In this document: positions 12,432 through 24,486 of the stretch, piece by piece | How the letters are laid out: every line of letters starts with the position of its first letter | Position numbering within the stretch: position 1 is the first letter of the stretch | DNA from: Geosiphon pyriformis | Taxonomy: Eukaryota > Glomeromycota > Glomeromycetes > Archaeosporales > Geosiphonaceae | NCBI GenBank assembly: GCA_016748015.1 | Contig: JAAOMT010000197.1 | Coordinates: 96,388-160,387, forward strand | Length of the DNA: 64,000 bases | Direction: 5' to 3' | Program-made: the position numbers and the translations under genes | Notes under the pieces: model-generated | What the model saw: only the letters and a program-made list of their open reading frames with translations | What the model was told of the DNA's origin: nothing | The model's database searches: none

Positions 12432-13189
12432 TGTAATTATTTGAAAGTTCAAAGTCAGTTATTATTCTATTAATTCAAAATAATACAAAATAACACAATA
12501 ATGTGAAATAGCACAAAATAACTAATTATAACATAGAATAATTAGTTATAGTATAAAAAAATAAAGCAACAACAAAAATAGCAAGCAATAGCTAGTAATA
12601 ATAAGTAATTAAAAAGCAATCTTGTAAAAATATGTATAAAAATAAATAGTTTTAGCAATAAAAAAAGAACAAAGAAACAGAAAAAATAGTTAAATAGAAA
12701 ATATATACTTTATTAATATCTACTAGATTTATTTTATCTATATATCTATATTATCTTAAATAAAAAAAAACATTTAAAACCAAAAATTACTTATTTATAA
12801 TTTCCAAATTTCATGTTTAAACCAAATTACTTATTTTCTTACCTTTGTTCTTGGTCAGATGCTTTAAGCATAAAAATACCTTGAACAAATAACGACTTGG
12901 ACCAATTGTTTTTGATCACAATAATTAACAATATTAATTTTTTTCTTTAATTTTATTTTATTTTTTATTTTTATTTTATTTTTTTATTTTTTTGTAAAGT
13001 GACAACATAAAAAAATCAGCTGTTTAAGAATAAACTTTGTGATAATTTGGTAAAAAAAAAAAGCTTTTCTTAAGATTGAATATTACATTATCTTGTTAAC
13101 TTATCAGAAGAACAAAAAGACACTACCAGATTTTAGTAACTATATTTAACTAGTTTGAAGAAAATAGCTCATATATACAAGTTGTAATA
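12432..13189 (+). repeat. Diverged solo LTR inside LINE copy 2
   Basis: The orientation and order match A-type LTRs: a TGTAATTATTTG start (from TGTTA...), a repeat-like stretch with AATAACACAATAATG, a TTTTGATCACAATAATTAAC block equal to the CTTGATCATGGCTATTGAC block of family A, a long T/TTTTA tract, a GACAACAT segment, a TTAACTTATCAGAAG segment equal to GCTTACCAGAAG, and a GTTGTAATA end. LINE 2 sequence resumes on both sides. The flanks (ACTC and CTGC) do not form a convincing target duplication, so the boundaries may be off by a few bases. Confidence 0.65.
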
Positions 13190-15453
13190 CTGCAAAACTA
13201 TATTTCTGTGTCTTATAACCAAAAAACTCTATTGGTAAATTCATATTCATTATAAGACTTTTAAAACTGATAACACTAATATATTGTATAAGCCTACAAA
13301 AAAATCTTTAAGCTTCTCTTATCTAAATTTAAAGCACCAAACATTATTATTATATTCCACCAAATTTATTTATAATACTACACATCTTAATGCACTGCAA
13401 ACTAGTTCTTAGATAATACTATTCTATTGAATTATAAGCCTTGTACATATCTTGTAAAACCAACCAAAGTTCTCTATTCTTTTTTAATATGTTTTTAATA
13501 ACTAAACCAACAGCAAAAATAAGTAATTGAGTTGAAATACCTTTTAATACAAAAAAGTTATTATCACAAAAAATATTAAATTTGCTATATACTAAGGATA
13601 TTCAATCAAAAAAAATCTTTAACAAAATCTTCTTAAGTATAATAGACTAGATATTTATTAAAACACTATTCTATTTATAAGATTTGAGGATTATTGAAAC
13701 CTATGCTTTCTTTCAAAAAACTAGAATTATATCCAAAATCAGACACAAATTTAGCAACTTCAAAAGATATTTCAACATCTTATTATTGTAATGTTTTCAT
13801 AGTTTATTTGGAATTCTTAATAATTTAATGGCATTACTATCCAGTAAAATATTAACCACCAAAGCCAGTTTTTCTATATCAATCTCTTTTATTACACTAG
13901 AAAAAACATTATAATTAATATAATCCAAAGACATATATTGATAAGACCAAAGTTCAAGTAATCTTAAAAATATAAACTATTTTTTCATTTACTTTTTTAT
14001 GGTTTTATCAATTCTAAGCTTTACTTTATTAAGCTTTACAACCAATTTATTTTCAACTACCAAGTAATTCAAAACAACTTTGTAAAAAGGCTGTTTTAAA
14101 ACACTTTTTATTATTCTCTCTTTGTTAAAGCAGAAATCTTCTATATGTTGTTTAATTGTATTCTAAATAGCCATGTTTTTAGATCTCTTAAATTCAAAAT
14201 ACTTAGATTTCTAATACTTTTTTCTGATCATTAACAAATGCTTAATAATGTTTATTGAACACATATTATTAAGAATTATATTAACAATTTTAGATATTTT
14301 AATACTATTAATAATTAACCAAACTTTAACAAGATAATCAACTGCCAATAAATTTTTAAAGCCTTATTTTTTTACAATTTTAGCAATAAACAGCTCTAAT
14401 TTGAGAAATTTTAACAATTATTTGTTTTTCAAATAATTATATATATTATACCAATATTTAAAAAACATTATATTAGCAAATTGTACCATAATCTCTTTTA
14501 ATACTTTCCATATTGTATCTAAATTACCACAAGACTCTGTCTTCTTGAATACATTTGACACTACTAGCAACTTATTAGAAAAACATTTCTTAAATTATAT
14601 CTATTTGGCTTTATTTGCATTTTTTATCTTAAACTTTCATTAATTTCTATTAACTTATTTATAAATACTATTAAGTTAAATATTCAGAAAACCACCCAAA
14701 CCAACTAAGATTGAAACTGTCTTGTAATCTATATCAAAAAATTTTAACATAATATTAATCTTATAGTCTATAACAGTAGAAGTCAGGTTTTTATTCACAA
14801 ATATAAAATCTAAAACTTTCTCAATACTTTTAAAATTGTTCTATGTAGATACTTTGGCTAATGAATGTTTATTGAATATATTAACCAAACTCAGATCTAA
14901 ATAAAACTTGAAACTCACATTTTTTTCAATTCATTTTCATTAAAATTTTTATTCAAGATTATGAAAGTATTGAAATTAACTGTTTTGACAATAAAAAAAT
15001 TAATTTTTAATGTCTGCTCGAATTTAATTCTAAAAAAAACATCTGTATACAACTTCAAAATTGTTATTAAGAATTTATTTTTAAACAAAAAATGAATTAA
15101 AACAATTCTGCTCAAAATTTTATTAATTTTTAAGATATGTTAAGCCAAAAAATTGTTTATAATTATAGCTATTTCAGTGCCAAAAAAACTTTTATTCAGA
15201 CCAGATGTAAAGATTTGCACTTTTTTAAACCTATTTACTATCCAAAGCCTAATATTAGACTTCAATTTAGTTTTTATAATAATAAAAATCATTTTATTCA
15301 AATTTATATGCCACTAAACCATATCTATTTGCTTAACAGAAACATTAATACCTTTAATATTACATATAACAATCTTTTACATGAGATCAGTTATTATTAA
15401 AAAAAAGTATTTAAACCCAAACTTTTGTTATCCACTTTGGCTAGCAAACCCAT
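13190..15453 (-). pseudogene. LINE copy 2: AP-endonuclease (3' part), linker, RT 5' part
   Basis: Read right to left. The sequence from 15453 matches LINE 1 from the GGGTCTTTCAACC region onward. The endonuclease segment at 14915-15115 (LYTDVFFRIKFEQ, INFFIVKTVN, FIILNKNFNEN) corresponds to LINE 1 605-740, with SGDFN decayed to NKNFN. RT block A is at about 13410-13450 (DMYKAYNSI). Stops are everywhere. The upstream part of the gene continues beyond element A1, at 26045. Confidence 0.82.
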
Positions 15454-16280
15454 TGTTATTTATAAAATATAGAAATTATATATTAGTATACAAATTAGCT
15501 AATTAAAATAAGACACAATAAAGTAGAATTCCAGGATTTTTGGCTAGAGAATTAAGAAATTAAAGAAATCTTATATAACAAAATTTATGTATATATAGCA
15601 GTAGCATTAAAAAAAAACAGAATTTTTAGTTTAGAATCTTCAGTTCCAATTTTCTATTTATCTCTTTATATGATAGTATTCTATGACTTAAAATGGAAAA
15701 CATAAATATATCAATAAAATACTTGTTAAATATTACAATCCATCTTTTCACTATTAACAATTTATATTGGTAGTTACTAATACTTAACTACATTGAACCA
15801 ATAGCTCTTGATCATGGCTATTAATGAGATACTAACTCTTTCTTGCCTTGGCTTCTCTCTTTATTTCTCTTTTTATTATTTTTATTATTTTTATTATTTT
15901 TTTTTCTGTTTATTGTGAATTTACTAATTGATTAAAAGATTAATGTACAGAGTACTGACATCAGGATATAGCATTGGTAAAAGATCCAGAAATAAAAGTA
16001 GACACTCAAGATTGAGGATAGCTTACCAGAAAATATTGGCCATCAAGCTAAGAAAAAAATTGATAGAATATAGATATTCTGAAAAGTAACAGACAACAAA
16101 GCACACCAACTTGAGGGTTGAGAAAACTAGAAACATTATACTAAGATATCAACATTGAATCTCTGTTTATTATACAAAAAACTTAACCAAAATCTTCAGA
16201 TACCAACACCATTATATCAATTGAGCACTAAGTTATAGGTTTGTTATTTGTTTCCTGATCCCAAATAATCACCTGTAATA
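15454..16280 (+). repeat. 5' LTR of A1 (contracted palindrome array)
   Basis: 827 bp. The palindrome array is reduced to about 50 bp (15521-15567), against roughly 155 bp in the 3' LTR. A TATATATA-type run follows near 15590. It ends CTGTAATA and is followed by TTTGATGCTCC, a decayed TGGTGCTC-type primer-binding site. Confidence 0.9.
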
Positions 16281-16329
16281 TTTGATGCTCCTTATAAAGT
16301 ATAATCCTACAGAGAACCAGCACCAACTA

Positions 16330-18620
16330 CAAATACTCAAAAGTGGCAGAATTTGAAAAAAGAGAAATAAACCATCTAAGATTCACCAAATCTTTATTTT
16401 AAAATTATTGTCAATATTTAGGATTAACCAACAACCAACTATTAGCAGAATCAGTCTTTAACTTCTATGTTAATGAAAGAATTAAATATTTCTTAAGAGA
16501 ATCAGTAAATACAGAATCAGCAAGAGGAAATTTCTACAGTGAATTAATTCAATATACTAACTTATAAGTAAATCACAACTTCATACCAATTATCATTGAA
16601 ATCAACCAAGAAATTAAAAATTACACCCAATAAACATTTTCTATTACCTATGCAGAAAAAGGCAAGAGAAAACTACAAACACCAGCAGAAACACTAAAAA
16701 AAATACAACTACTTACTTAAAAGAAACCAAGAGTAGTTTCTTTTATTCATCTATTATATCACTATACACTAAGAAGCATTATCAACATAACATCAGCAGA
16801 TGCATTTACATTAACTGCAAGAACACTATTAGTAAGAATAACATTTCAAAGCAACCAAAAAAAAGCTAATTTATTTAGAATTTGCAGCAATTATTTTGAG
16901 AAATTCAAATCACAATCATCAATATCATCAGGATTTTGATTACTGTTATTCCAACCAGATTTCGGAACCACTAGTCCTTGAGAAATAATGGAATCAGAAA
17001 AAGAAAAAGATAAGAATTAGGAATTTAATTATCAAAACCCAATCCCAAAAAACCTGGAAATTCAAATTTCGATTGTTTCAACTTAGCAAAACCTAAACAA
17101 TCCAAACAATGTCCCTATTGTTTATCAAAACTTATTTCCAGTGATTATAATAAATCCATTACCAGTTGTACCAATCAGCAAACAGCAACAACAACAGCCA
17201 TAACCATCATCTTAACAACAACTTTAACAGCAACTACAACCATAACAACAATTATTCTTAGCACTAATAGCATATGTACCAATTACAAAACTCGAGAAAT
17301 TTATTAGCAAAGAAAACAATGTGCAAGTATAACTCAATGATATGAAAAAAGTCATTGCAGCCAATAGATGAAACAATACCAGAACATTAAAGATGATCTT
17401 ATATTTTCTTTAGAATATTGTTAATTCATGATATTAAAGTCTAATCCAGAAACCTCAAGACTTCAATGCATTCAAAATTGAATTTTTGAGATATTTTAGT
17501 AATAATAATAGTATCAATTGTTTAGCAAATACTTTTATAATCATTAAACAAAGAAAAACTGAAGCAGTCACTACTTACTTAAGACACTTTCATAGAAGTC
17601 TATGCCAAATACAAGCAATTAATGCAAACTACTTTACTGTACCACAAATTTTGAATCAATTTATTTGTGGCTTATACAGTAGTCTCTTACAACATGTACA
17701 TTTAATGCACCCACAAACATTTCAGAATGTCATTATTCATATCAGAGATTTCAAATCAGCTAAACTCAAAGCTAACCATGTCCAAGCTGTAAATCTAGTA
17801 ATGAACAGATTATTTGACTTGGATTCTATACTGAAATAATTCAGTGAGTCAATCAACCAAAAAATAGAAAGATACTTAGCTAACAACAATCAAACAATAT
17901 ATCAACTACCACAATATTGTGACAATTCCAAAACCTCTAACCAGTACCAAAATCAGTTGTATCTTATATCATTATTAAATTAACAATTGTGGCAACAAAA
18001 GACACATATCTGCCACAATTGTGGTAAACAAAGTTATATTAGAGTTGACTATTACACTCGAATTAATAATCAACAATTGGAAAATCAACATTAAAATTCT
18101 GATCACTGATTTCAAACTCAGAATTACCAGCCAAATCAAGACCTGTATCAATCTTATTACACTTCAATAATGCAACAAGCAATATATTCACTACCAATTT
18201 ACCAGTCTCCAGTATCAGTAATATATCAACCACAGCCACAGATTATATATTAACCCCAATAATTCTCAACACTACCACAAAACTCAGCTTAAATATCTGA
18301 AAATTCAGGACCAAGAATCACTCACACTTAACAAAACTGGTGATTGGCAATAATAATACATCAACTAATCTCCAGCTTATTACAACTGCTATTAGAATCA
18401 CATCAGCAGAGTTCAAGAACTGGGTACAACCAAAACCCAAATTCCCAAAACTATTTAAGTCTTCTGATTATCCCAAAAAACGCCAAACTCAGTAAACAGA
18501 AATCCAATTAAACCCAACTACTCACCAACAACATATCTTTAGCAACTATTACTGAAAACAAATCACTTACCACTATTTTTTTTTTCAAACTAGAGGAACC
18601 AATTGAAATGCTGCTATTTA
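16330..18620 (+). pseudogene. A1 gag (capsid and zinc knuckle)
   Basis: Structural protein remnant. The capsid-like core lies at about 17450-17840, with an open stretch at 17486-17839. Residues FLRYFSN, KTEAVTTYLRHF, QILNQFICGL and VIIHIRDFKSAK match the layout of the B1 capsid (FLQQFTD, TVMTYFGRF, QILDQFIARL, AIRHAKNYE). The zinc knuckle near 18010 has kept its CxxC but its His and last Cys are now Tyr, both explained by C-to-T/G-to-A. A long Gln/Asn/Pro-rich tail follows. Non-functional. Confidence 0.8.
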
Positions 18621-18639
18621 GTAAAACCATTCTGAAATC

Positions 18640-19260
18640 AAAACCTATTACTGCAATGTATACAGATATTAAAGTTAATGATCAGTTTATCAAACTGATT
18701 TTAGACAGTAGATTAGCTGGCAGCATTATCACATGACAACTCATGGACCAATTAGGTTGCCAAGTTGATCACACTGTCAATGCCAAGATCATTACTACTA
18801 ATAAAACAACAAAAATGCTCATTAATGAAATTGATGACTTCTCATTTAAAATCAATGACATTATCACATCCATAAAGGTTCTCATCATAAAAGCCACATA
18901 ATACCAAGCATTAGTTGAAAATGACTGGCTGTTCAAGACCAATGCCATTCTTAACTGGACCATGTAAGAGCTCCAGCTCAGTTAAAATGGCCAACAAATT
19001 CAGGTACCTGCTATTTGCAACTATTTTAAGACAAATACCACTCAACTACCACCACTAATTGAATTTAAAAAAGAAGAAAAGAAACTTATCTAAGAAGCCT
19101 ACCAAGTCTCATGGGCTAACACCAACCACAACAATCTACTATCAGTATCTACATGAAAAAAAAAGAAAAAAAAAGAAAAAAAAGAACTCCAAGCAACCAC
19201 CTCCATATATACATTATATATTATTATCACTCAACTACAGCCAAGTTATTGTCAACCCAA
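18640..19260 (+). pseudogene. A1 retroviral-type aspartic protease
   Basis: Pepsin-like retropepsin remnant. LILDSR near 18695 occupies the catalytic DSG site, so the Gly is replaced. Downstream, INDIITSIKVLIIKA and YQALVENDWLFKTNA match the flap and second-half segments seen intact in B2 (VKVLVIDAPQYQALIRNDW). Several stops. It lies between gag and the Cys-rich/dUTPase part. Confidence 0.78.
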
Positions 19261-19339
19261 GCTAATTTACATTGATTATGGCAAAAAATTGTCAACAATG
19301 AGTACATGTTATAGTAATAATGAGAAATGGCCAATAGCC

Positions 19340-20420
19340 ACAAAATACTACTACTGTCCATGCATTCTTAAACACTTTAGATAACCAAAAAAACAAGAAA
19401 AATAGGACAACAAATCATGCCTTGCTTGTAAAGAAATTTTTTTAGATAAAGAAATATGAAACAACATTCCTGGTCATAGAAAAATATGCAACAAATTGTG
19501 TTAATACATGATTCTAATCAGTAATTGGGTAAAAAAAGAAATGCCCATAGACACTGTCTAAAGAAAAACTGTAAAATGTTTGAATAATTGTTCACACAAT
19601 GATGATAAAATATGGAAAATAACAATTGCCAAAATTAAAGGTACAACACCAAAAGAAATTAAAATAATCAAAAACAACTTACCAGAATTAGAAGAAATTA
19701 TTTGGGTCCCAAATTTCAATATTATCCTCAACATGATAGATTCTGAACAATTTTATAAATACTACTAAGAATTAGCACTCACTAGAGAGGAACAAGAGCA
19801 ATATTTAGAACAACTAAACATCTGACTTTATGACTACTGTTTAATATCATGTAACTTTTAGTATTGTAATAATTGTGACTTTATTTACAATCTACTACCA
19901 TAAATAATCTATTCAATTCCCAAAAAAAAAGAGCCAATTGGCAAGTGTGCAGCAGAATTGGAATCAAAATTCATTTTAATTCAAACTCTAACAATAACAA
20001 TGATAATAATGGTTTCAGTTTCATTCAATATGACAATGACAACAGCAAAGATTTAAACTTTGATTCAAACTTAAAACAATATATTGTGCTTTCCAATCTT
20101 TCAAAGGAGCAAGAACTCAAATGGTTCAGTAATAACAATAAAAGTATTATGCCAGAATGTGCACATAATATTAATACAGAATTTGATCTTAAATATCCTG
20201 GAAAAGATGCTATCAAATTGGAACCATATTCATGCACTTGTATTAATCTGAAAGTAGTACTGGAAATTCCAGTAACCACAATAGTTCAACTAGCATTTAG
20301 AAGTAGTTTAGCAAAAAAAAGAATTAACATTAAAGGAGGAATAATTGATGCAGGATATGTAGGAAATATTATTGTAATACTACAAAATAACTTGGAAAAA
20401 AAATATTATTGAACCAAATA
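19340..20420 (+). pseudogene. A1 Cys-rich segment and dUTPase
   Basis: Two CxxC-type pairs (YYYCPC near 19350 and SCLAC near 19413) precede a dUTPase-like domain at about 20150-20410. That domain has motif 1 as EFDLKYPGKD, motif 2 as RSSLAKK and motif 3 as GGIIDAGYVGNI, with hydrophobic beta-strand spacing between. The known reaction of the family is dUTP to dUMP plus diphosphate, which lowers uracil incorporation in cDNA. The segment at 19945-20412 is open for 155 codons. Motifs 4 and 5 are not clear here. B1 and E show the same block. Confidence 0.8.
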
Positions 20421-20679
20421 AAAAAATAGCACAGGCAATATTCTTACCTCTGATAAAAATAGCTTAATTAGTGTTAGTAGAAACAAGAAAAAAATTAGAG
20501 ATCACAGCCAAAGAGAAAAATAGATTCAGATCCATGGATAAAATAGATATATTAGTTAATATGATAGAGAAAAAAATTGTTGACAAGAGAGAAATTATCT
20601 CCACTCATCAATTAATTTTTATTCTATCATATAACCAGTATTTAGTAGTTATTGAGAAAAAAGTAAGAAATTAATCCCA

Positions 20680-22340
20680 AATTTTTGAAACAAAAGCCAC
20701 TATTTGTAAATCAAGAGAGATTACTATTATTAATCTCTATATACTGGCTAAAAACCACAAACATATCAAAATTTTCATCTACAATACAACTGGAAATCTC
20801 ATCAAAATACCAAAAGGAATCACTATTGGATACTTAAGTATTGAAGTTGAAGACCAACTACCAAGCATCATTTTAGATTTTCCACAACTATGTAGATATA
20901 TGGATATTATATCATAAGCAATATATGGATAAAAAGAATGTAATTTGCTTTAATTAAAACAATTAAAACAAATGAACTTGAGAAATCTAGACCCACTTTA
21001 ATAAATGCAACTCAAGATATTGCTTAACAATTTTATTGACATTTTTGCCAGTGAAAATGAATTTAGCAGAATCAATATTATCTAGCACCAAATCAAAACT
21101 GGAGATACAATGCTAATTAAACAAAAAGCATATAAAGTACCATTAGCAAACCATAAAATCATCTAACAAGAAATCAACCAGATATTAAACAATGGGTTAA
21201 TTCAACCATTAATGAGTCCATGATTATTACCAGTGGTACTAGTCCATAAGAAGAATAGAAAAATATGCTTTTGTGTGGATTATAAAAAACTCAATAGTGT
21301 TACTTGTGGAAACAGCTATTTGACTTTATAGATTTAGGAATTATTTGATGCTTTTGGAGGAAAAAAATGATTCTCAACATTAAATCTAAACAGTGGTTAC
21401 TGACAAGTGGCCATAAAACCAGAAAACAAAAAAAAACTGCATTCATCACAAGAGAAGAAAATTTTGAATTTAAAGTAATGCCATTTGATTTAACCAATGC
21501 ACCAGCCATCTTTCAACAGCTCATAGAAATTGTTTATATGAGACTATTATGGAAATTAATAGTTATGTATCTAGATAACACTAATGTGTTCTCAAAAACA
21601 TTTGATAATTATCTTTATTATTTACAACAGGTGTTTAAGAGATTAAGAAAAACTGAATTAAAATTAAATGCAACCAAATGTTTCTTTGACAAAACAGAAC
21701 TGAAATTCTTGGAACATGTTGTAAGTAAGGATGGCATTAAAACAGATTCAGATAAGATTAAGATAGTAAAAAACTTTCCAGTATCAATAAACTTGATAGA
21801 ACTATAAACATTCTTGGAATTTGCTAGATATTACTATTGCTTTATTCAGAATTTCTCTAAACTGGCTCAACCATTCTACCAACTCCAAACTAAAAATGTG
21901 AAATATGAATAGACTGAAGCTCAATAAGAAGCTTTTAACATTCTAAAAAGAAAGCTCATTTAAGCACTAGTATTGATCTATTCAGATCACAGCAAATTAT
22001 TCATTATTACTACTAATGCATCTGGTCAAGTATTGGAAACTGTACTATCTCAGAGAAAACTGAATAAATGAAAACATCCAGTAGCATATGTCAGCTAAAG
22101 CTTAAGTTCAGCAGAAAAAAATTATAGAACACTAGTACTGGAATACTTGGCAATCTATTGGGCAGTTATTAAATAGAAAGAGTATTTAAGCCAAAAGTTT
22201 GAAGTATACACTGATTACAAAAGATTAACATCAATTCAGAAGCAAAAATTTGGAGATGACCACTATGTCAAATAAAAAATAAAACTTTTACTATTTAAAT
22301 ATACAGTACATTATAAAAAAGGGAAAAAAAATAGAAATGT
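20680..22340 (+). pseudogene. A1 reverse transcriptase and RNase H
   Basis: RT landmarks: a fingers region with FCVDYKKLNSV near 21270, ITREENFEFKVMPFDLTNAPAIFQQL near 21445 (split by no stop), and the catalytic YLDN at 21568-21579, where Ty3/Gypsy RTs normally have YxDD. The thumb/connection region reads FLEHVVSKDGIKTD near 21710. RNase H follows near 21960-22230, with TTNASGQ (TDAS site) and a VYTDYK site. Stops replace Gln and Trp at many positions, including a TAG for TGG near 21909. Confidence 0.85.
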
Positions 22341-22419
22341 TGATAATTTATTGCAAATAAGACAAATCTAAGAACATTTCAATCCAAAAATATAAAAAAA
22401 AATGAATACACAAAAATAT

Positions 22420-23640
22420 CAACAACTCCAACATTATATTAATACTCAGCAGTTTAAGAAAAAATTATCTCAAAAGAAATAAAACAACATAAAACAACAA
22501 TCAAAATATTTTATTACTTACCAAAATATATTATATTAAAAAAACAGAAAAGATCCAGATCAACCATTCAGAGTAATTACAGAACCAAAGAGAAAAACAA
22601 TACTATATAACATGCATTCAGATCCAACAGCAAGACATTTTCATAAAAAAGCAACCATAGAAAGAATCAGAAAAAGATATTATTGGCCATCAATATATCC
22701 AGACATTATTCAATATGTTTAAAATTGTAATGTTTGTCAGAAAAGAGAAGAAACAAAATCCAATAAACTATTAAGACCAATTAAAGTAAGACAACCATTT
22801 GATAAAATTGGAATTGACTTAATCAGACCATTAACAATAACCAGCAAAGGCAATTATTATATAGTAGTAACCATGAATTATCTCACAAAATGATCAAAAG
22901 CAAAAGCAATTCAAAAAGCAGATGCAGAATTTGTAACTGAATTTTTTTACCAAAATTTGATTTGTTAACACAGATGTCCAAAAAAATTGTTATCAGATTA
23001 AGAAACTTATTTTGTAAACAGAACATTAACAAAATTAAGCCAAAAATCTGGAATCAGAAGACTATTATTATTATTATATTATTTATAAACAAATGATCTA
23101 GTGGAAAGATTCAACAGAACATTGTGTAAAGCAATTGCCAAAATCAGTTAAAAAAATCAGAACAAATAAAATTTGTATATACTATTTATACTATTTGCTT
23201 ATTAGATAATAAAGCAAAATACTACACAAACAACACTATTTGAATTTGTTTATAGTAAAACAGCAACATTAACAGTTGAGATAGAAGTCAATATGTATTC
23301 AATTAAATTAATAACAGAAGTCAACTTCCAAAAAATATTGCTAAGAAGAACATATAAACTAATAAAAACATTGGAAAACAAAAGATAAAAAACAGCTAAT
23401 AACATTCAAAGATCACAAGAAAAACAAAAAAAATAACATGATAACCAATTATCAGATAAGCCAGTTGAATTCAAAATTGAAAACAAAGTACTTTTACATT
23501 ATACCAAAGCAAAAAAACAATGAAGTAGAAAATTTGATTCCAAATAGAATGGATTATTTTACATAGAAAAAATTCTAGGAAATAGAGCTTATAAATTAAA
23601 ATGGGACAACAAAATTTTAGTTAAAACAGCACATAGAGAT
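22420..23640 (+). pseudogene. A1 integrase
   Basis: An HHCC-type zinc region lies near 22620-22745 (HFHKKATIERIRKRYYWP then CNVCQKR). The core starts at IGIDLIRPL near 22810 (first Asp), continues with a decayed SD block near 22990 and a VERFN block near 23101 (Glu region). The C-terminal barrel (KFDSK...FYIEKILGNRAYKLKWDNKIL) is near 23530-23620. No chromodomain is visible. Broken by stops, including TGA for Trp after MNYLTK. Confidence 0.82.
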
Positions 23641-23749
23641 TAACTGAAACTATATTATTATACAGCATTATTATTTACCAGTAATATTCCACAACTGGAA
23701 GTACAACAAATACTAATTTAACCAGATAAAATTTCATGAAATCTGGAAT

Positions 23750-24475
23750 TAATCATAGTTATTAATACAAACATGTTAAATTGATCAAACAGAATAGTAT
23801 ATAAAGACATAATAGATATGACCAAAAGCAACAATAAAAAGATGGAAATTACTAATAACATCTATTTATTCACACAACAACTATTTCAATTAATTCAACA
23901 AACAAACTTGAAAATCACAATTAACGAACAAATTATTTGGTACAAAGATAATAAAAAAAAAACCCAATATTAAATGAACAGAAAATTGGAAAACACTATA
24001 GACAAAATAATAGCAAAAGTAAAATTATCAATAAAAACATCAAAAACAGTTATATTATACCAAAAAGTAATCAAAAAAACTTGAAATTGGTGGTTATAAC
24101 AATTTCTAAAAAATTTTTGTTATTGTCACTTAGAACAAACCATAAATATTCAAAATTTGTACACTGACAAAACAAAATAGTTATTTGACACAACAATATT
24201 ATAACAACTAGAACAAATTGTGGGAAAAAACAATTTGTCTATACAGGCATAAACTATGTATTAACTATATATAGAATTTCAAGAATGACTAGCAATACTA
24301 CTTAATTCCACAATAGATACAGTTACTATCAATCAATTAGATAAAATGACTAATGCCCAATTCGAAAAATTACAAATCAAAATAACTCAAGTAATTTTCA
24401 AAAAAAAAGTTCAGAAGTTAATCAAAAAAGAAGAGTAGAAGAGATAAAAAAGCTTGATAAAGCTCAATATTAAAA
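23750..24475 (+). pseudogene. A1 ORF3
   Basis: Third coding segment between integrase and the 3' LTR. The C-terminal part is clear at about 24150-24475: NLYTDKTK, QLEQIVGKNNLSIQA, YIEF, ILLNSTIDTVTINQLDKM, AQFEKLQIKITQVI. This matches D ORF3 nearly residue for residue and F and B1 more distantly. Function unknown. It contains stops (TAG/TAA/TGA), so it is non-functional in this copy. It ends just before a purine tract and the 3' LTR. Confidence 0.72.
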
Positions 24476-24486
24476 GAAAAAAATAA

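Noticed and set aside
12360-13260. Simple AT-rich expansion inside LINE 2.
   Set aside because: Ordered blocks match an A-type LTR from start to end, so a diverged solo LTR explains it better.
16330-24475. Alternative genetic code (TGA or TAA/TAG read as Trp/Gln), since so many stops sit at Trp or Gln positions.
   Set aside because: All three stop codons are involved, the host genes use normal Trp/Gln codons and stops, and the pattern is explained by C-to-T/G-to-A mutation.
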